From Flavobacteriaceae bacterium CP2B (GTDB taxonomy: Bacteria; Bacteroidota; Bacteroidia; Flavobacteriales; Flavobacteriaceae): a stretch of 64,000 nt of DNA. The position numbers were made by a program, and so were the translations under genes. The notes below the pieces were generated by a model that saw nothing but the letters and a program-made list of their open reading frames with translations, ran no database searches and was not told the DNA's origin. The stretch lies in contig LXTR01000038.1 in NCBI GenBank assembly GCA_001683825.1, positions 248,001 to 312,000 of the forward strand, in the 5' to 3' direction. Below are positions 53,900 through 62,750 of the stretch, piece after piece (the stretch's first letter is position 1; the number at the start of each line of letters is the position of its first letter).

Positions 53900-56127
53900 A
53901 ATGTCACTGTAAGATGGCCCCTGACAAAAAAAGGGGAACCGGGGGTAAAATGGATCTCTTCCACCGGATTGGCCTCATTCTTAAGGCGGCTCTCCGTGGC
54001 AAATTGGGTTTCATTCCACTCCGTATCAAACAGGTTCTCGACGACAATCCCCAATGACCAGTTTTGTAGTTGGTAGCTCAGGTTGGCATCGGTAACAAAA
54101 TACCCCCGGGCAGTAAGAGAAAAATCTTCCGTCGCAGGCCGGTTTTTTATGCAGCGATAGTGTATCCCGCCGGAGAAATTACCCAGATCCCTGATCATAA
54201 TGCCCCCTTCAGACGTTACATCCGGTGCCAGGGGGATATAATCCTGACCTTCCGGCGCCCCGGTGCTCCGGGCGTAGGTAAAATTCAAATCACCGCTAAG
54301 GTAAAGCCATTTGGTGGGTTCGTACCGCAGCCCAAAATCCACTCCAAGCCTGCGCGTCTTGCCGCTGGGTTCAACAATCCCCGCATCGCCCACATATACG
54401 AATTCCTGATCAAGCCAGAGCCCCCAAAGCGCTGCATTGATCGCCAGGTTGGTGGTGGGTTTAAACACTCCCCCCAGGTCGGTTCCATAAGCAGCCGGGA
54501 GGATATCCCTTCCATTGTTTGCGACCACTACCCTGGTATCGTTGGAATGAAATCCAATCCCTGATTTGGCGAACCACTGCATGTAAGGAGAAGCCTCGTA
54601 GATAAGGTTAAATTTTGGGGCCAAAAAGGCCTTTTTAGCATTTCTGCTGGTATAGGTTGGCTGGAGCAGGTCCTGGTAGTTGAAATGGAAATAATCCATC
54701 CTGAGCCCCGGGTTAAGGGTCCATTTCCCGCTTGTGTAATGTGCCTCGGCAAAAGCAAAACCATTGAGTTCATCCACGTTCCCAAAGGCAAGGCGTTCCA
54801 GGAGTTCACGGCGGTCCCTGGTCCTCGAAAGCGCTACCCCATCCGCATTGTCATACCGAAACCCAAGCCCGGTGGCCAACTTAAGGTGGTCTTCCTTTCC
54901 GGCAATATGCGATTCCCTGTGATAGGTAGTCTGTGCCCCGAACAATACCCGCGATTCCCGCTGGCTGATTTGATCGCCATTGATAGTGTCATTCAGGAAA
55001 AATGTAAAATTGGAGAATAGTTCAAAATCATATTGCGAATAGAAGGCTGTACTTTTTAGATAATTATGCCCGTCCAGGGACTTGTGGTGGTCCAGCCAAA
55101 GGTTGGAACGGCTGGTAAATCCGCCCTCTGTATCGTCAATAGCGCCAAACCTGCTTATAAGACCTTGTTTTATAGCGCGTTGTGGTATCTGACCTGAAGC
55201 ATCCCATTTACTTTGAAAATGGGATAAGGCCAGGCTAAGTTGCTCATTGTCGCGGTTGTTGTACGTATAACGCCCCATGATATTCAGGCGGTTGAAATTC
55301 TGGGGCGATTCAAACACCCCGTCGGTCAGCAGGAGTTCAGAAGCCATGTAGGCATTATGCTGTTTTCCTTCCACCAGTTTCTGCAAATGGAGCAGGCGCA
55401 AGGTACGGAACGCACCTGCCTCGAGGGTTATCCTGTTTTTTTCCAGGGCCTTTTTTGTTTGCAAGCGGACATAGCCTGCCGTAGCGAAGTTTCCCTGGTC
55501 CGCGTAATAGGGGCCTTTCCCAAAATCTATGGATGCTATGGTTTCGGGGATGAGGAAATGCAGGTCTGAATAGCCCTGTCCATGCGCATGTGACACCATG
55601 TTTACCGGGAGGCCATCTACCTGCAGGGAAAGGTCGGTCCCATGGTCAATATCAAAGCCTCGTAAAAAAAGTTGTTCCGCCTTTCCTCCCCCGGCATGCT
55701 GTCCGATCATTAGCCCGGGCACGGTGCGAAGTACCTCTTGTGATGATTTTACAGGTTGTCTTTCCAGATCGACGGCCACCAATGCACTAAGCGCATCCCT
55801 TCTGGAGGTAAGGACAACCTGGTCCAGGGAAACAGCGGTTTCTTCCAAAATGATGTCCACCGTAGCATCCAACTGGGCTTCACCAACCTCGTATTGCAGT
55901 GTCCTATAGCCCATGCTGTAGAAATACAACACATCGTTAAGGGAAATCCCCTGCAGTTCAAAATAGCCCCTTTCAGAGGAATAAGTATATTCCTTGGTGG
56001 TCTCATTGTAAACACCTACCCCGGATAGAGGGGTATAATCAGAGGCCAGGACCTTGCCCTTAATTTCATGGGCGACAAGGCGCAGTGTGGTGAGTAGCGC
56101 TAGTAGCAAGCAACAGAATATTCTCAT
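53896..56127 (-). CDS. TonB-dependent outer-membrane receptor
   Basis: 743 residues. A signal peptide is followed by a CarboxypepD-reg-like domain (residues ~22-100; IKGKVLASDYTPLSGVGVYNETT). The plug domain spans ~110-230 (SSQEVLRTVPGLMIGQHAGG and LFLRGFDIDHGTDLSLQVDG), then a 22-strand barrel ends in PFFVRGHLTVTF with terminal Phe. The plug has the motif NMVSHAHGQGYSDLHFLIPE, found in a receptor subgroup without a SusD partner. The ligand (metal chelate, vitamin or small oligomer) is unknown. No SusD, TonB or regulatory gene is adjacent. Confidence 0.92.
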   Translation of the reverse strand: MRIFCCLLLALLTTLRLVAHEIKGKVLASDYTPLSGVGVYNETTKEYTYSSERGYFELQGISLNDVLYFYSMGYRTLQYEVGEAQLDATVDIILEETAVSLDQVVLTSRRDALSALVAVDLERQPVKSSQEVLRTVPGLMIGQHAGGGKAEQLFLRGFDIDHGTDLSLQVDGLPVNMVSHAHGQGYSDLHFLIPETIASIDFGKGPYYADQGNFATAGYVRLQTKKALEKNRITLEAGAFRTLRLLHLQKLVEGKQHNAYMASELLLTDGVFESPQNFNRLNIMGRYTYNNRDNEQLSLALSHFQSKWDASGQIPQRAIKQGLISRFGAIDDTEGGFTSRSNLWLDHHKSLDGHNYLKSTAFYSQYDFELFSNFTFFLNDTINGDQISQRESRVLFGAQTTYHRESHIAGKEDHLKLATGLGFRYDNADGVALSRTRDRRELLERLAFGNVDELNGFAFAEAHYTSGKWTLNPGLRMDYFHFNYQDLLQPTYTSRNAKKAFLAPKFNLIYEASPYMQWFAKSGIGFHSNDTRVVVANNGRDILPAAYGTDLGGVFKPTTNLAINAALWGLWLDQEFVYVGDAGIVEPSGKTRRLGVDFGLRYEPTKWLYLSGDLNFTYARSTGAPEGQDYIPLAPDVTSEGGIMIRDLGNFSGGIHYRCIKNRPATEDFSLTARGYFVTDANLSYQLQNWSLGIVVENLFDTEWNETQFATESRLKNEANPVEEIHFTPGSPFFVRGHLTVTF

Positions 56128-56252
56128 AACACTGATACATACGGAAAAATTCCCAATAGGTTTGGTAGTGTGCGTAGGTTCTGTAGTAGGGGGTTAGCAG
56201 TCCACCTTGTACGTAGCTGCTGCTAGGTAGTAACTGCGTTAAGAATCCCAAG

Positions 56253-56584
56253 CTACTGCTGGTTTATTGCAGCTATAAACGGTATCTTGAACCTGGGGCG
56301 GGGGGGTCCGCCCCCTTCCCTGCTGATTGCTTATTTCCTGAAGCGAAAACAGACATCTTGTATGTTGGTAAGGGGTTCAGCATCCCTGCGCCACGAAACA
56401 CATTTGGAAGTAAATACGGCTAAGACCGCTCCACATACCCTCCTTGGCTTTCAATGCCATCCTCATAAGGATGGCGTAGGCCAGGATCGTACATTGGATT
56501 CTCCCCCCTTACACCCCTCTTTACTGCTGGTTTATTTCAGCAACAAACGGTATCTTGAACCTGGGGCGGGGGGGTCCGCCCCCT
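56253..56584. repeat. Pair of GC-rich repeats with hairpin
   Basis: Two ~64-bp copies starting at 56253 and 56521 share TACTGCTGGTTTATT, AAACGGTATCTTGAACCTGG and GGCGGGGGGGTCCGCCCCC; the last part folds as GGGCGG/CCGCCC. The spacing (268 bp) and the CTTGAxxCxGGGGCGGGG core resemble the array at 22.4-23.2 kb. The rest of 56128-56746 shows no supported gene. Confidence 0.75.
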
Positions 56585-56746
56585 CCGCCCCTGAAGGCAA
56601 TGGGAAATAGCATCTCAAGTCTCGCATGATCTGGCACTCCCCTACCCTCAGGTAGCCTGGTACAGATTGTGAAAATTCTAAGGTCTTTTGCACATGATAA
56701 AACCTGACCCCGAAACGCGGTTTGCCACGGCCGGGCCCCTCATTAT

Positions 56747-57754
56747 TTAAATTACCTGAAACCCCAAGGCAAACGGATCATCCTCATCGATGGTCAGGGT
56801 ATTGTGGCCGTATACCCGGGCCCAACCCCGGATGCTGGGGACTATCGCCTCATAAGGCCCGAGCGTAGTGGCCTTCTCTATGCGCCCTGTAAAACGGGAA
56901 CCAATATAGCTCTCATGCACAAAGTCTTCCCCGGGCCGAAGCTTTCCCTGAGCATGCCACTGCGCCATTCGGGCCGAAGTCCCCGTGCCACATGGCGAAC
57001 GGTCTATGGCCTTATCACCGTAAAACACAGCGTTCCTGCCCGTTGAAGCCGGGTCCAGTACCGCACCCGTCCACATGACATGACTGATGTCGCGGATGGT
57101 GGGATCAATGGGGTGGATAAAACGCCCCGGGTATTGTTCATTCATCATAGCCCGAAGTTCCTGGCTGAACTGGATCAGTTGCCCCGCGCTGTAGTCCTGC
57201 AGGCCCGAAAAGCCTCCCTGCGGATCTATGATCGCATAAAAATTGCCACCGTAAGCGACATCGAAAGAGAGTTCCCCCAGGGGGCCGCTCCGAACCTTGA
57301 GCCCGCTGGCGGCCATGAAGGAAGGGACGTTGGTGATCTGCACCCATTTGACGCGCCCCCCTTCCTTTTCATAGGTTGCCGCTACCACCCCGGCAGGGGT
57401 CTCCAACATAACCTTTCCCGGATGTACCGGGTTGATCAAGCCTTCCTGAATGGCGATGGTAATACTCCCTATCGTCCCGTGCCCACACATGGGCAGGCAT
57501 CCACTGGTTTCTATAAAGAGGATACCGGCATCATTGGATGGGTCCGAGGGAGGGTAAAAAATACTCCCACTCATCATATCATGCCCCCTGGGTTCAAACA
57601 TCAGTCCCCTGCGGATCCAGTCGTATTCCCGCAGGAAATGCTGTCGCTTTTCGCTCATGTTGCGCCCCATCAGTTCAGGCCCACCTGCTGCGATTACCCG
57701 TACGGGGTTGCCACAGCAGTGGCCGTCTATGCACCTAAATTGATGTACTGCCAT
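56747..57754 (-). CDS. 4-hydroxyproline 2-epimerase (proline racemase family)
   Basis: 335 residues from the start MAVHQFRCIDGHCCGNP, which lies 7 bp after the aldehyde dehydrogenase gene; a longer frame would overlap that gene. The two catalytic Cys are Cys90 in PMCGHGTIGSITIA and the later one in RSPCGTGTSARMAQ. These carry out two-base epimerisation of trans-4-hydroxy-L-proline to cis-4-hydroxy-D-proline. The first is Cys, not the Thr found in 3-hydroxyproline dehydratases. The neighbours encode later steps of the same route, which firmly supports the call. Confidence 0.9.
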   Translation of the reverse strand: MAVHQFRCIDGHCCGNPVRVIAAGGPELMGRNMSEKRQHFLREYDWIRRGLMFEPRGHDMMSGSIFYPPSDPSNDAGILFIETSGCLPMCGHGTIGSITIAIQEGLINPVHPGKVMLETPAGVVAATYEKEGGRVKWVQITNVPSFMAASGLKVRSGPLGELSFDVAYGGNFYAIIDPQGGFSGLQDYSAGQLIQFSQELRAMMNEQYPGRFIHPIDPTIRDISHVMWTGAVLDPASTGRNAVFYGDKAIDRSPCGTGTSARMAQWHAQGKLRPGEDFVHESYIGSRFTGRIEKATTLGPYEAIVPSIRGWARVYGHNTLTIDEDDPFALGFQVI

Positions 57755-57761
57755 TTGCTGT

Positions 57762-59345
57762 TTATAAAGGGCTTTTGGTGGGTATCCCATCCACCATCCT
57801 CAGGATCCCCAGGGGGTTTCTGTTTTTAAGGGCATCGGGCAATAGCCCGTCGGGACAATCCTGGAAACTTACCGGCCGTACCCAGCGGTAGATCGCATGG
57901 ACCCCTACCGAAGTAAACCGGCTGTCTGTGGTGGCGGGATAGGGCCCCCCGTGTTGCATGGCTGGTGCCACTTCCACCCCGGTAGGAACCCCGTTGAAAA
58001 TAAGTCGGCCCACCCGTCCTTCCAGGGCTCGAATTACAGGGTTGAATAAAGGCAATTCCTCTTCCGTTCCAATGATGGTCCCGGTAAGCTGCCCTTCCAA
58101 TCGGCCCAGGACGACTTCAAGTTCCTCCTTATCGGCACATTCCACCAACAAGGCAAAGGGCCCGAAAACCTCCTGGTGCAACAACGGATTTTTCAAAAAA
58201 GTGCCCCCATCAACCGTAAGGACCAATTGCCGCCCGTAGTTGGGGGCTACCTCCTGTTCGTAACGGGCCGCCACCCTGGTGTTCTGCTGCGATTCGGCCA
58301 GTGCTTTTCCTTTTTCGAAAGCCGATACAATATTGGGGTGTAACATACTGGCAGGCGATACCGACAGGATCGCATTGGTGAGCTGCTCTAAAAACCCATT
58401 TAGAAACTTTCCTTTAATGCCCAGTAAAAGGCCGGGGTTGGTGCAAAACTGCCCACTGCCAAGGGTAATGGATGCCGCGTATTTAGACGCCCAACTTTGA
58501 GCATCCCGCTCCAAAGCACCAGGCAAGAAGACGACCGGGTTTACGCTCCCCATTTCCGCAAATACCGGGATGGGGTTCTTGCGTTGCGCGGCCAGGTCGA
58601 ACAAGGCCCTTCCGCCGCGATGGCTTCCGGTAAACCCCACGGCCCTGATCCCTTCATGGGCCACCAGCTGCTGACCTGTTTCTATGCCTTTACTGTTTAA
58701 GTGGGAAAATACGCCATCGGGCATCCCGAGGCTTACCGAAGCCTTAATGATTGCCGATGCCACCATCTCACTGGTCCCGGCATGCAGGGGGTGGCTTTTG
58801 AGGATCACAGGGCAACCGGCAGCCAGGGCACTCGCGGTATCACCCCCCGCCGTAGAAAAGGCCAAAGGGAAGTTGCTGGCCCCAAAAACCGCCACAGGGC
58901 CCAGCGGGCGCATCATTTTACGAAGGTCGGCCCTGGGGAAGGGCTCCCTTTCGGGTTGGGCAGGATCTATGGTAGCCTCTACCCAGGACCCCTCTTCCAG
59001 CAAACTGGCGAAGGCATGGAGTTGCCCGATGGTTCTGCCGCGCTCCCCTTGCGCCCTGCCTTCCGGCAAGCCGGATTCTGCACAGTACATGCCAATTAGT
59101 GCATCGCCCAGGGCCAGAATCTCATCGGCAATCGCCCTCAGGAAACCTGCTCTTTCCGGGCCCGATAGTAGCCGGTAGACTTCAAATGCTTCCCCGGCCA
59201 GGGTCACCGCTTCATCAACCTCCTCCGCGGTAGCCTCGATAAACGTTGTTTCATTTTCCAGGTTCAGCAAGGGGTTAAAGGTGTGGTACCTGTTGGAACC
59301 GGTCGCCTTTAACTGCCTGCCTATATAATTTTTACCACTGATCAT
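57762..59345 (-). CDS. Alpha-ketoglutaric semialdehyde dehydrogenase (NADP+-type aldehyde dehydrogenase)
   Basis: 527 residues, the length of 2,5-dioxopentanoate dehydrogenases. The catalytic Cys lies in LGSGQFCTNPGLLL and the base Glu in VFAEMGSVNPV. The cofactor site shows GASNFPLAFSTAGGDTASALAAGCPVILKSHP, and GFTGSHRGGRALFDLA contains the G-S-x-x-x-G loop. It oxidises 2-oxoglutarate semialdehyde to 2-oxoglutarate. It sits between the epimerase and lyase genes of the hydroxyproline route, with 20 bp to the upstream gene. Confidence 0.9.
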   Translation of the reverse strand: MISGKNYIGRQLKATGSNRYHTFNPLLNLENETTFIEATAEEVDEAVTLAGEAFEVYRLLSGPERAGFLRAIADEILALGDALIGMYCAESGLPEGRAQGERGRTIGQLHAFASLLEEGSWVEATIDPAQPEREPFPRADLRKMMRPLGPVAVFGASNFPLAFSTAGGDTASALAAGCPVILKSHPLHAGTSEMVASAIIKASVSLGMPDGVFSHLNSKGIETGQQLVAHEGIRAVGFTGSHRGGRALFDLAAQRKNPIPVFAEMGSVNPVVFLPGALERDAQSWASKYAASITLGSGQFCTNPGLLLGIKGKFLNGFLEQLTNAILSVSPASMLHPNIVSAFEKGKALAESQQNTRVAARYEQEVAPNYGRQLVLTVDGGTFLKNPLLHQEVFGPFALLVECADKEELEVVLGRLEGQLTGTIIGTEEELPLFNPVIRALEGRVGRLIFNGVPTGVEVAPAMQHGGPYPATTDSRFTSVGVHAIYRWVRPVSFQDCPDGLLPDALKNRNPLGILRMVDGIPTKSPL

Positions 59346-59365
59346 AGCTTTTCCTGATTTGCCTT

Positions 59366-60298
59366 TTAGTTATGTTGTTCCTGTAAATACGCTGTATAGT
59401 CCGGAAGTGCGGGCCGCTTGCTGAGGCGTTCTTCCAGCAGTGCCAATACCCTTTTCCGCTGCTCACCGCTCAGGGGCATCCTGGGAAGGCGTACGTTTTC
59501 GTTCCCCAGCCCTGTGGCCTCCATCGCCAATTTAATATGCTGAACCAGTTGCGGGCTAAGGTCCAGCTCGAGCAATGGCATAAACCACTGATAGATGCGC
59601 AGGGCTTCCCGGATCTTCCCTGCCCTGGCCAGGGCGTAAATGGCCACTGTCTCCCTTGGGAAGGCACACACCAAGCCCGCCACCCAGCCATGGGCCCCCA
59701 TCAGCAAACTTTCCAGGGCCAGGGTATCTACCCCGCAGAGGATTCGAAGCCCCTCCCCAAAACGCTTTTTGATCTTATGGATGTTGGAGATGTCCCGTGT
59801 AGATTCCTTCACCGCCTGTATGTTGGTCTGCTCCAACAGGGTTTCAAACATGTCCAGGGTCACCTCAATGCGATAATCTACCGGGTTGTTGTAAATCATG
59901 ATGGGCAAAGAAGATGCGCGGGCAACCGCCTTGAAATAGTGTACCACCTCTTCGTCGGTGGCCTTATAGCGCATGGGCGGTAACAACATCAACCCTTGGG
60001 CGCCCTGTTCTTCCGCCTGCTGCGCGGCCCGGATGGCAGCCGAGGTAGATTGTTCGGCGATATTGCAAATAACGGGGACCTTTCCTTTTACAAAAGCTAC
60101 GGCATGACGAACGAGTTCGGCCTTCTCTTCCTCCGTCAGGGTACTGGCCTCCCCCAGGGTACCCCCGAGAATGATGCCGCTTACACCGGCTTGCAGTTGC
60201 GCATCCAACTGGTGGCTGAAACCTTTAAAATCAAGTTTGTCGTCTTTGGTAAATGCAGTGGTCATGGCTGGCATGACCCCTTCCCATTGAACTTTCAT
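59366..60298 (-). CDS. DapA-family lyase, probably 1-pyrroline-4-hydroxy-2-carboxylate deaminase
   Basis: 310 residues of the dihydrodipicolinate synthase/N-acetylneuraminate lyase TIM-barrel family. The Schiff-base lysine is Lys164 (IQAVKESTRD) and the proton-shuttle tyrosine Tyr136 (PIMIYNNPVDY). GGTLGEASTLTEEEK is the substrate carboxylate loop. In this context it would deaminate pyrroline-hydroxycarboxylate to 2-oxoglutarate semialdehyde. It is the first gene of the three-gene set. The oxidase that makes its substrate from cis-4-hydroxy-D-proline is not in the window. Confidence 0.85.
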   Translation of the reverse strand: MKVQWEGVMPAMTTAFTKDDKLDFKGFSHQLDAQLQAGVSGIILGGTLGEASTLTEEEKAELVRHAVAFVKGKVPVICNIAEQSTSAAIRAAQQAEEQGAQGLMLLPPMRYKATDEEVVHYFKAVARASSLPIMIYNNPVDYRIEVTLDMFETLLEQTNIQAVKESTRDISNIHKIKKRFGEGLRILCGVDTLALESLLMGAHGWVAGLVCAFPRETVAIYALARAGKIREALRIYQWFMPLLELDLSPQLVQHIKLAMEATGLGNENVRLPRMPLSGEQRKRVLALLEERLSKRPALPDYTAYLQEQHN

Positions 60299-60505
60299 CG
60301 GCAGTGGTTTTACTCCTGCAAATTACATTTCTTTTGATTGCCCTACAAGTACACCCCCCACTAGTACGCAAGGTGTTATCGAAGGCGACAATGATTAAAA
60401 CCACAATGATTGGTGGCCTTTTGGCCCAATGCCACGACTTGGGTGTTATGGTTCTGTATCTTTTCGCTATTTTTGTGAAATTTTGAATTCCTAATCCTGC
60501 AGATA

Positions 60506-62059
60506 ATGAAAATATTCCTGCTTGCCTCCCTCACCATGGTCATGGCCTGCAACGCTACGCAGACACAGACTGCACAACCCGCCATGGAACCTGTTGCGGG
60601 GCCTTACAGTTATGCCGCAAGCATTACCGAAAACGAACTCAAAGATCATTTGTACACCTACGCTTCCGATGCTTATGAAGGACGGGAAACCGGGGAGAGG
60701 GGGCAGAAGAAGGCCGTGCAATACCTCAAAATGCAATATTCCTCCATGCGGGTGCCGGCAGCCAAGGCAGATGGGGATTATTTCCAGAAAGTCGCCCTGG
60801 AGATTTCAAAACTTCCCTCAGGGGATATGACCATTGATGGGAAGGCCTTTGAACTGGGCGAAGACTTCCTGACATTTTCGCCGGTGGATGGAAGTTTTAA
60901 TGAAGTGGTGTACGCGGGATATGGTATTGAAGACGAAGGATATTCAGACTTTAATGGCCTGGATGTCACTGGTAAAATAGTCCTGATCAAAGCGGGCGAG
61001 CCCAGGAACGACGATGGTACCTATGTGGTTTCCGGGAATCTAGAGCCCTCTGCCTGGAGCAACGTTTCGGAATCTATCGAACATAAAGCCCAAATCCTGG
61101 TGGATAAGGGGGCCAGGGCCATATTGTACTACGACAACGCTAATTTTCAGCGGTTCAAGCGGGCGTTCGATTTCCTGGCTGGCAATGAGAAAGGAAGGAT
61201 GAGTCTTAGGAACGAGGAAGGAACTGCCTCTGTCATCCTGCTACGCGATACCGCCGTCATGGAAATCCTCCCAAACATCGAAACAACATCAGAACCGCGG
61301 GTACTACCCCTGGACTTGTCATTCCAGATCCAGGACCACAATGAACCTATAGACTCTGAAAACGTGGTGGCTTTCATCAAGGGAACGACCAAACCAGAGG
61401 AGTATATAGTCATCTCCTCCCACCTGGACCATATCGGGATCTCGGCGAATGGCGAGATCAATAACGGGGCCGATGATGACGGCTCTGGAACCGTAGCTAT
61501 GCTGGAGATTGCCGAAGCCTTTAAACAGGCCGCCGAAGCAGGAAATGGCCCGGCACGTTCCATCGTTTTCCTGCATGTTACGGGGGAGGAGAAAGGATTG
61601 CTGGGCTCCGAATATTATACGGACAAAGACCCGATTTTCCCGCTTTCCCAAACAGTGGCCAACCTGAACATTGATATGATCGGGCGAACAGACCCCAAAA
61701 GGGAAGGCAGCAAGAACTATATCTACCTCATAGGATCCGATAAATTAAGTTCGGAGTTACACGAACTTTCCGAATCCGTTAATGCCAGGTATTCCCAATT
61801 GGAACTGGATTATACCTATAATGATGAGAACGATCCGAACCGCTTCTATTACCGGAGTGACCACTATAACTTCGCCAAAAACAACATCCCCATCATATTT
61901 TATTTTAACGGGACGCATGAGGACTACCACAGGCCCTCGGATACCCCGGATAAAATTAATTACGCCCTGCTGGCCAAAAGGGCGCAACTGATCTTTTATA
62001 CCGCCTGGGAATTGGCCAACCGGCCAGAGCGCGTAGTGGTTGACAAGCTAAGCAGGTAG
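60506..62059 (+). CDS. M28-family zinc aminopeptidase, lipoprotein
   Basis: 517 residues. The N-terminus MKIFLLASLTMVMACNATQ is a lipoprotein signal with Cys15. A protease-associated (PA) domain (residues ~110-260) is inserted before the catalytic domain. The two-zinc site is VISSHLDHIG (His), GADDDGSGTVAMLEIA (bridging Asp), TGEEKGLLGS (catalytic Glu-Glu), NIDMIGRTD (Asp) and a late His in NGTHEDYHRPSDTPDKI. It trims peptides in the periplasm or at the cell surface. A TATTTTTG -7-like box lies at 60468-60475. It is divergent from the hydroxyproline genes, so it may supply peptides or free amino acids to them (inference). Confidence 0.93.
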   Translation: MKIFLLASLTMVMACNATQTQTAQPAMEPVAGPYSYAASITENELKDHLYTYASDAYEGRETGERGQKKAVQYLKMQYSSMRVPAAKADGDYFQKVALEISKLPSGDMTIDGKAFELGEDFLTFSPVDGSFNEVVYAGYGIEDEGYSDFNGLDVTGKIVLIKAGEPRNDDGTYVVSGNLEPSAWSNVSESIEHKAQILVDKGARAILYYDNANFQRFKRAFDFLAGNEKGRMSLRNEEGTASVILLRDTAVMEILPNIETTSEPRVLPLDLSFQIQDHNEPIDSENVVAFIKGTTKPEEYIVISSHLDHIGISANGEINNGADDDGSGTVAMLEIAEAFKQAAEAGNGPARSIVFLHVTGEEKGLLGSEYYTDKDPIFPLSQTVANLNIDMIGRTDPKREGSKNYIYLIGSDKLSSELHELSESVNARYSQLELDYTYNDENDPNRFYYRSDHYNFAKNNIPIIFYFNGTHEDYHRPSDTPDKINYALLAKRAQLIFYTAWELANRPERVVVDKLSR

Positions 62060-62297
62060 GTGGTAGCTTGGGAAAATACTCCCGCAGCCCCATCACCCAA
62101 AGACGCTTGAATCAACCATTTTTAGGGCCTGCCGCAGGAGCCGGACCTACCTTCTTTTAAGGCATACTCCAGAACACCCACGCCAAGGCCCCCGGGCAAC
62201 TTCCGGCCTGCTGGTTGGTGTATCTCCCGCAAGAGCAACAACCCCCATTTGAACCCAGGGCATTCCCTGCCGCTCCGCGGGCGAAGGCATAAAAAAA

Positions 62298-62321
62298 AGT
62301 CCCGTCGGCAAAGACGGGACT
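62298..62321 (-). terminator. Terminator of tRNA-His
   Basis: 9-bp stem AGTCCCGTC / GACGGGACT with a 6-nt loop, followed on the minus strand by a run of eight T. It lies 18 bp past the tRNA. Confidence 0.85.
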
Positions 62322-62339
62322 CTCACTGGGTCTATTTCG

Positions 62340-62414
62340 GGTGGAAGACCGGGTTCGAACCGGCGACCTCTGGAACCACAATCCAGCGCTCTAACCAGCT
62401 GAGCTACAACCACC
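62340..62414 (-). tRNA. tRNA-His (anticodon GUG)
   Basis: Minus-strand cloverleaf with an encoded extra G at -1, acceptor 5' strand GTGGTTG, D-arm GCTC...GAGC, anticodon stem CTGGA/TCCAG with loop TTGTGGT, and T-loop TTCGAAC. The acceptor 3' strand CTTCCAC leaves two adjacent T-T mismatches (positions 5-68 and 6-67). All other elements are standard. No intron or CCA is encoded. Confidence 0.93.
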
Positions 62415-62506
62415 GTTTTAGTTGCTTGTCCGCAAAGAGACCTGTCTACAGATTCCCCTGGCTACAGGAAGATCGTCGGTCGGCCTACGCTTACCACAAG
62501 CGGTCG

Positions 62507-62538
62507 CAAAGGTACTTTTTTTTCTCCATAGCCTCAAA
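62507..62538 (-). promoter_or_regulatory. Promoter of tRNA-His
   Basis: Minus strand: -33 TTTG (62538-62535), 20-bp spacer, -7 TACCTTTG (62514-62507). It implies a leader of roughly 85 nt before the tRNA. Confidence 0.6.
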
Positions 62539-62750
62539 ATAAAACGGTCAATATTTTTTCTAGATACCCCGGGCAATTCCACCCCCCTCGGCCCAGCATC
62601 AGCATCCACTGCAGGGCACCAAAAAGCGGGCGCATTATCGATGAAATACACTTTAATTACGATAAAACACACAAAAATGCGCATTTCACAACATAAATTA
62701 GCCCCCATGGGAGGTAACATCTAATTTTAGAATCCAATAATTTCAGGTGT

